64,000 nt of DNA. Source: Nocardioides perillae. GTDB taxonomy: Bacteria > Actinomycetota > Actinomycetes > Propionibacteriales > Nocardioidaceae. The stretch covers positions 3,534,001 to 3,598,000 of the forward strand of contig NZ_JACCAC010000001.1 of NCBI RefSeq assembly GCF_013409425.1, written 5' to 3'. The first letter of the stretch is position 1; every line of letters begins with the position of its first letter. Below the pieces are notes generated by a model. That model searched no databases and was not told where the DNA came from. It saw only the letters and a program-made list of their open reading frames with translations. The translations under genes were made by a program, and so were the position numbers. Below are positions 59,267-64,000 of this stretch, piece by piece.

Positions 59267-60265
59267 TCAGGCGCCGCGCGGGCGGCGCACCAGCGCCCAG
59301 CCCGCCAGGCCGACGACCGCGACGACCAGGGCACCGCCGGCCCACGACCACGGCCCCGGCTCGGCGCCCTCGGGCCGGGCTGCGGGTGGCGGCTCGGGCG
59401 CACCCGGGTCGGCAGCGCGGCGGCCCTCCAGCACGGCGCGGAGCGGCGGGGGGACGGCCACCGCCAGCACCGGCTGCCGCAGCCCCTCGCTGCTGACCAG
59501 CACCCGACCGTCGCCGCTGACCGCGAGCCCCTCGCCCTGCCGCTGCCGCGGCAGCGGCAGGTCGCCGACCGGCTCGAGGCCCGGCCAGGTGTAGCCGCGA
59601 GCACCGCCGTAGCCCCGCACGAGCAGGTGCCGGCCGTCGGGCCAGAGGGCGGCGTCGGTCGCGAGCCCCAGGACGCCACCGAGGGGCTCGGTGACCACCT
59701 CGTCGCCGGGGCCGGCCCCGCGGGGCAGTGCGTGCACCGTGCCGCCGAGCACGTCCTTCGTCACGATCGCCAGCCGGCCGGTGCGGGGGTGGCGCACCAG
59801 CGACTCCGCGTCGTGCGCGCCGTCGGGGTAGGACACGGTCAGCGGCTCCGCCTCGACGCTGCGCTCGCCGCGGCCGACGGGCACCTCGTAGAGCCGCACC
59901 TCGTCGCGGGAGCGGGCGTTGTCGCCGATGTCGGCGACCCAGACGCGGCCGGGCCCCGCGGGTGCGAGCGCCTCGACGTCGTCGACGTCGGAGCCGTCGG
60001 TCGGCTCGAAGGTGGTCGTGCCCACGGTGTCGCCGGTCGCCGGGTCGACCGCGAACACCCGCGCCTCGTCACCGGAGTCGTTGACCGTCAGCACCAGCCC
60101 GCCGCCCAGCAGCGGACCGTCGACGACGAGCCCGGAGGACTCGACGACCTCGGCGTCGGTGAACCGGAAGAGCTCCTCGCCCCCCGGTCCCGCCGGCGCG
60201 GCTGTGGACCCCGCGAGGAAGGGCACGGCGAGCGCCACGGACGCGAACGCCTCCGACCTGTTCAC
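59267..60265 (-). CDS. Secreted or membrane-anchored beta-propeller-like protein
   Basis: 332 residues. N-terminal signal-like segment (ASVALAVPFLAGSTAAPAGP), repeated strand motifs such as LVLTVNDSGDEARVFAVDPA, VWVADIGDNARSRDEVRLYE and HPRTGRLAIVTKDVLGGTVH that suggest a propeller, then a Pro-rich stretch and a C-terminal membrane helix (GGALVVAVVGLAGWALVRRP). No enzyme motif is recognised. GTG 60265. Confidence 0.8.
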   Translation of the reverse strand: MNRSEAFASVALAVPFLAGSTAAPAGPGGEELFRFTDAEVVESSGLVVDGPLLGGGLVLTVNDSGDEARVFAVDPATGDTVGTTTFEPTDGSDVDDVEALAPAGPGRVWVADIGDNARSRDEVRLYEVPVGRGERSVEAEPLTVSYPDGAHDAESLVRHPRTGRLAIVTKDVLGGTVHALPRGAGPGDEVVTEPLGGVLGLATDAALWPDGRHLLVRGYGGARGYTWPGLEPVGDLPLPRQRQGEGLAVSGDGRVLVSSEGLRQPVLAVAVPPPLRAVLEGRRAADPGAPEPPPAARPEGAEPGPWSWAGGALVVAVVGLAGWALVRRPRGA

Positions 60266-60294
60266 GACGTGCTCACCACCCGCTCGCCACCCGC

Positions 60295-61563
60295 TCACGG
60301 CCCGCTCGAGCCGGGCGACCCCTCGAGCAGCACCGCGAGCGCGGGCGTGAGGCCCCACGCGCCGACGAGCTCGTCGTACTCGTTGCGGACGCCGCCGCCC
60401 TTCACCGGCGGACCGGTGCGCACCGCGCGCAGCAGGGTGTTGCGCGGCGTGTGCTCGCTCTCGACGAACTCCACGACGTCGACCCGGTAGCCCTGCAGCC
60501 GCAGCAGCGAGGCGCGCAGCGCGTCGGTGAGGGTGTCGGCGAAGCGCTCGCGGAGGATGCCGTGGCGGGTGAGGGCGGCGTACGGCGCGGGGGTGGGCGC
60601 GCGCCGCAGCTGCGCGGCCACGTCGTGGTGGCAGCAGGGGGCGGCCAGGACGAGCGGTGCGCCCCAGCCGACGGCGCGCGCCAGCGCCTCGTCGGTCGCG
60701 GTGTCGCAGGCGTGCAGCGCCAGCACCACCTCGGGCGCCGCGTCGAGCTCGACCCCGGCGATCGAGCCGACCACGAACTCGCCGGCCGGCAGCCCGGTCT
60801 CCTCGGCGAGCCGGGCCGCGAGGGCGGTGCCGTGGTCGCGGGCCTGCTGCTTCACGTCGACACCGGTCAGCCGCACCGGCAGGCCGCGCACGTGGGTGAG
60901 GAAGCGCTGCGCGGCGAAGGTCAGGTAGGCGTTGCCGCAGCCGAGGTCGACGATGCGCAGCGGGTCGTCCTCGGTGGGCGTGCGCAGGTGCCCCTTGGCG
61001 AGCGCGTCGGTGACCGAGGCGTCGAGCAGCCGCAGGAACTCCTCGACCTGGCGGTACTTCGCCTGCCGGCTCGGCTTCGCCCGCCCGGAGGCGTCCGAGA
61101 TGCCCAGGGCGACGAGCACCGGGTCGTCCTCGGGGAGCAGCCGCCCCTTGTCGCGGTCGTGCGCGCGGTCGGCGGCGACGGGCTGGGCGCGGTCCTGGGT
61201 GTGCAGCACCGCGTCGCCCTTCTTGGTCACCCGCACCTGGTGGGTCTGCGTCGTCGTCTCGACGTGCCAGTTGCCGAAGGGCTGGTCGAGCAGGTCGTCG
61301 ACGGCGTCGCGGGCGGCGGTCGCGTCGGGGTGGGGGGCGCCGCCGAGGTGGTTGGTGGTGTGCGCCTGCGTCGCGTCGTACGCCGTCACCTGGAGGTGGC
61401 GCCCGCCCTTCAGGTCGACCCACCGCAGCTCGACGCGGCGCCACCGCGGGCTCGCGCCCTTCTGGCGGCCCGACGCGACCGCGCGGACGAGGGTGGCGTC
61501 GTCGAGCAGCGCCGCACGGACCCGGGAGAGCACGCGCAGCAGGGGCTCGGTCGTCGAGGCCAC
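60295..61563 (-). CDS. Class I SAM-dependent methyltransferase
   Basis: 422 residues. A DUF-like N-terminal half (RWRRVELRWVDLKGGRHLQV) and a Rossmann methyltransferase: motif I IVDLGCGNAYLTFAAQRFL, then VRLTGVDVKQQARDHGTALA, VVLALHACDTATDEALARAV and LAAPCCHHDVAAQLRR. The layout resembles Methyltransf_32/GSTCD-like proteins; an RNA target is plausible but not shown. GTG 61563. Confidence 0.85.
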   Translation of the reverse strand: MASTTEPLLRVLSRVRAALLDDATLVRAVASGRQKGASPRWRRVELRWVDLKGGRHLQVTAYDATQAHTTNHLGGAPHPDATAARDAVDDLLDQPFGNWHVETTTQTHQVRVTKKGDAVLHTQDRAQPVAADRAHDRDKGRLLPEDDPVLVALGISDASGRAKPSRQAKYRQVEEFLRLLDASVTDALAKGHLRTPTEDDPLRIVDLGCGNAYLTFAAQRFLTHVRGLPVRLTGVDVKQQARDHGTALAARLAEETGLPAGEFVVGSIAGVELDAAPEVVLALHACDTATDEALARAVGWGAPLVLAAPCCHHDVAAQLRRAPTPAPYAALTRHGILRERFADTLTDALRASLLRLQGYRVDVVEFVESEHTPRNTLLRAVRTGPPVKGGGVRNEYDELVGAWGLTPALAVLLEGSPGSSGP

Positions 61564-61570
61564 GGCGCCC

Positions 61571-61654
61571 TCAGAGCAGCGCGGAGACGACGACGACGGC
61601 GATGAGCCCGGCCAGCGCCAGCGGGATGACGAGGCGGCGGTAGCGGGGGTTCAC
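61571..61654 (-). CDS. 27-residue membrane peptide
   Basis: Starts GTG 61654 and reads MNPRYRRLVIPLALAGLIAV then VVVSALL. A basic N-terminus followed by one membrane helix. It fits exactly between the oxidoreductase stop (9-base gap) and the methyltransferase start (7-base gap) on the same strand, which supports it as a real operon member. Function unknown. Confidence 0.6.
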   Translation of the reverse strand: MNPRYRRLVIPLALAGLIAVVVVSALL

Positions 61655-61663
61655 CCCGCGAGC

Positions 61664-64000
61664 CTACCGGCGGTCGGGCAGCCGCGAGGCGAGCAGGTCG
61701 GCGAGGTGCACCGCGGTGACGCCCGCCAGGTCGGCCAGCTGGTGGCGGCACGAGACCCCGTCGGCGAGCACCACCGCACCCGGCGGCGCCTCGCGCACCG
61801 CGGGCAGCAGCCGGGTCTCGGCGACCGCTCGCGAGACCTCGCCGTGGCCGCGCTCCATGCCCCACGAGCCCGCCAGCCCGCAGCAGCCGCCGACGCGGGT
61901 CACGCGGGCACCGGCGCGGATCAGCAGCGCCTCGTCGCGGTCCCAGCCGAGCACCGAGGCGTGGTGGCAGTGCGGCTGGGCGACCACCTCGACACCCGTG
62001 AGGTCCGGCAGCGGCACCGCGAGCCGCTCCAGCAGCTCGGCCAGGGTGTGCACCGCGCCCGCGACGAGCTCGGCCCGCGGGTCGTCGGTGAGCCGTCGCG
62101 CGTCGTCGCGCAGGGTGGCCACGCACGACGGCTCGAGGCCGAGGAGCGGCGCGGCGGACGCGGCGTACGGCGCGAGCGCGGCGAGCGTGCGCTCCACCCG
62201 CCGCCGCGCCGCGTCGAGCTGTCCGGTGGTGACGAGCGTCAGGCCGCAGCAGGCGTCGAGGTCGACCACCCGCGCCTCGAGCCCCGCGCTCGCCAGCAGC
62301 CGCACCGCCGCCTCCGCTTGCCCCGCCGCGAACCGGTCCGTGAAGGTGTCGGCCCAGACCCACACGTCGGGGGCGGGCGCGTCTCCGGCCGTGCCCGCCA
62401 CCCCCGCCGCGCGCGCACCGGCGCGGGCGGAGGGGACCGCGAGGGGCGGCAGGGTGCGGGCGGGGTCGGTGCCGGCGAGCGCCGCGGCCAGCCGGCGCCC
62501 GGCGGTGGTGCGGGCCACCGCGTTGAGCACCCCCGCCACCGGCGCCGCCAGGCGGGCCCAGGTCGGCAGCCGGCCCAGCGCGTAGTGGCTGCGCGGCCGC
62601 AGCCGGCCCCGCCAGCGCTGGTGCAGCGCCTCGGCCTTGTACGTCGCGACGTCGACGCCGGTGGGGCAGTCGCGCGCGCAGCCCTTGCAGGCCAGGCAGA
62701 GGTCGAGCGCCTCGTGGACGACCGGGTCGGCGAGGTCGCGCACGAGTGCGTCGCTGCCGGGGCCGGCGTCGAGCGCCTCCTGCAGCACCCGCGCGCGGCC
62801 GCGGGTGGAGTCCTTCTCCTCGCGCGTCGCCACCCACGACGGGCACATCACGCCGCCGCCGGCCGGCGCCCGCCCCAGCTCAGGGCCGGGCGCCACGCAC
62901 GCACCCACGCCCGTGCACCGGTGCACCGCGGCCGCCATCGAGCCGCCGTCGTCGACGAGGCGGAGCGCCAGCGGAGGCTCGCGGCGGGGCCGCGGCGGGC
63001 GCAGGTCGGCCGTCGCGGCCGCGGGGTCGACCAGCACGCCGGGGTTGAGCACGCCGTCGGGGTCGCACACCCGCTTCACCGCGGCGAAGAGCGCGAGCGA
63101 GGACGCGTCGTACATCAGCGGCAGCAGCGACGAGCACGCGCGGCCGTCGCCGTGCTCGCCGGAGAGCGACCCGCCGCGCGCGGCGAGGGCGCGCGCCGAG
63201 GCCTCGAGGAAGTCGGAGAACCTCCGCACACCCTCGGCCTGTCGCCCCGCGGCGGTCTCCTCCGCGAAGGGCACGTCGACGCGCACGTGCACGCAGCCGT
63301 CGCCGAAGTGGCCGTAGGGCACCCCTGCGAGCCCGTGCGCCGCGAGCAGCTCGTCGAAGTCGCGCAGCCACCCGCCGAGCTGCTCGGGCGGGACCGCCGC
63401 GTCCTCCCAGCCCGCGTGCGCGGGCCGGCCGAGGCTCCGCGCCGCCAGGCCCGCACCGCTCTCGCGGATCCGCCACAGCGCCGCGGCCTCCTCCCCCACG
63501 ACGACCCGCGAGCCCAGCGCTCCCGCCGCCGAGACCACCCGGGCGGCGTGCGCCGCGGCCTCCCCCGCGGAGCCGCCCGCGACCTCGACCAGCAGCCACC
63601 CCGAGCCGGTGGGCAGCTCCGGCACGGCGTGCCTCGGCCGTGCGCGCACCAGGTCGACGATGCGCGCGTCGAGGCCCTCGCACGCGGTCACGGCGCCGCC
63701 GACGGCCGGACCGCAGGCCGCGAGCAGTCCCGGCACCGCGTCGGCGGCCTCGGGCATCGAGGGGTAGCCCAAGGCCACCAACGCCGTGGCGGGCGGGTCC
63801 GCGGCCAGCCGCACGGTCGCCTCGAGGACCAGCCCGAGCGTGCCCTCCGACCCGACCAGGAAGCGGTCGACGCGGCGTCCGCGCTCGGGCAGCAGGTGCT
63901 CCAGCGCGTAGCCGCTGACCTGCCGCGAGAAGCGGCCGAAGCCGGTGCGCACGCGCGCCAGGTCGCCGTCGACCACGTGGCCGAGCCGCGCGGCCAGCGC
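61664..64000 (-). CDS. FAD-linked oxidase fused to Fe-S/CCG domains (D-lactate/glycolate dehydrogenase type), N-terminus outside window
   Basis: 779 codons visible and still open at the window edge. FAD-binding part: FGRFSRQVSGYALEHLLPER, FLVGSEGTLGLVLEATVRLA, the C-terminal FAD-oxidase region with GVPYGHFGDGCVHVRVDVPF and GGSLSGEHGDGRACSSLLPL. Then a ferredoxin-like part with LCLACKGCARDCPTGVDVAT and two cysteine-rich CCG domains (DLDACCGLTLVTTGQL, VGGCCGLAGSWGMERGHGEV). Fused GlcD-GlcF-type enzymes oxidise D-2-hydroxy acids and pass electrons to the respiratory chain; the exact substrate is not readable. Confidence 0.92.
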   Translation of the reverse strand, partial: ALAARLGHVVDGDLARVRTGFGRFSRQVSGYALEHLLPERGRRVDRFLVGSEGTLGLVLEATVRLAADPPATALVALGYPSMPEAADAVPGLLAACGPAVGGAVTACEGLDARIVDLVRARPRHAVPELPTGSGWLLVEVAGGSAGEAAAHAARVVSAAGALGSRVVVGEEAAALWRIRESGAGLAARSLGRPAHAGWEDAAVPPEQLGGWLRDFDELLAAHGLAGVPYGHFGDGCVHVRVDVPFAEETAAGRQAEGVRRFSDFLEASARALAARGGSLSGEHGDGRACSSLLPLMYDASSLALFAAVKRVCDPDGVLNPGVLVDPAAATADLRPPRPRREPPLALRLVDDGGSMAAAVHRCTGVGACVAPGPELGRAPAGGGVMCPSWVATREEKDSTRGRARVLQEALDAGPGSDALVRDLADPVVHEALDLCLACKGCARDCPTGVDVATYKAEALHQRWRGRLRPRSHYALGRLPTWARLAAPVAGVLNAVARTTAGRRLAAALAGTDPARTLPPLAVPSARAGARAAGVAGTAGDAPAPDVWVWADTFTDRFAAGQAEAAVRLLASAGLEARVVDLDACCGLTLVTTGQLDAARRRVERTLAALAPYAASAAPLLGLEPSCVATLRDDARRLTDDPRAELVAGAVHTLAELLERLAVPLPDLTGVEVVAQPHCHHASVLGWDRDEALLIRAGARVTRVGGCCGLAGSWGMERGHGEVSRAVAETRLLPAVREAPPGAVVLADGVSCRHQLADLAGVTAVHLADLLASRLPDRR

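Overview
The window comes from a chromosome of very high GC content with strong third-position G/C bias, frequent GTG starts, ATGA/GTGA start-stop overlaps and actinobacterial gene types (mycobacterial-type SerC, DosR/DosS-like two-component proteins, PdxH, CitA). It most resembles a motile member of the Nocardioidaceae (Nocardioides or a near relative). The genus is inferred from gene content and style, not from a marker gene. No tRNA, rRNA, CRISPR array, insertion sequence or prophage gene was seen.

Layout. 1-6000: end of a photolyase gene, a hotdog-type hypothetical gene, a GH13 alpha-glucosidase, and an MFS exporter-MarR operon with two operator-like palindromes. 6000-48500: one nearly uninterrupted motility island. 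It holds a DosR-like response regulator, csrA, cheA-cheW, two chemoreceptors, cheB, a hypothetical gene, the leftward flgN-flgK-flgL-fliW operon, fliA, fliC, fliD-fliS-(FliT-like), cheR-cheY-cheX and a second cheY-cheX-like pair. Then come flgBC-fliEFGHIJ-(NlpC/P60-SLT hydrolase)-fliK-flgDE, flbD-motAB-fliL, and fliMNOPQR-flhBA. 48500-64000: SCO1 and TlpA-like redox lipoproteins, a DosS-like histidine kinase, pdxH, citA, a hydrolase, terC behind a probable manganese riboswitch, a GNAT gene, serC, a macrodomain gene, a type IB topoisomerase, a beta-propeller-like protein, a methyltransferase, a 27-residue membrane peptide and the C-terminal part of a FAD/Fe-S oxidoreductase that runs off the window.

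How it works together. Seven motility promoters share the pattern CTCA-N16-GCCGA(A/T), the expected type of site for the FliA sigma factor encoded in the island. Four of them (cheA, cheR, flgB, fliM) also carry a GGGACC-NN-CG(G/T)CCC box matching mycobacterial DosR boxes. The box lies exactly 26 or 37 bases upstream of the CTCA element, two spacings that differ by one helical turn. The DosR-like regulator keeps the DosR DNA-contact residues, and the DosS-like kinase keeps the haem-ligand histidine. Gas- or redox-sensing control of motility is the main new hypothesis from this window.

Other notable features are two families of dispersed palindromes (three copies each; two copies of one family lie in frame inside fliK), a 719-bp near-identical duplication in the two chemoreceptor genes, and a leader-peptide/hairpin structure with its own promoter upstream of the DosS-like kinase.
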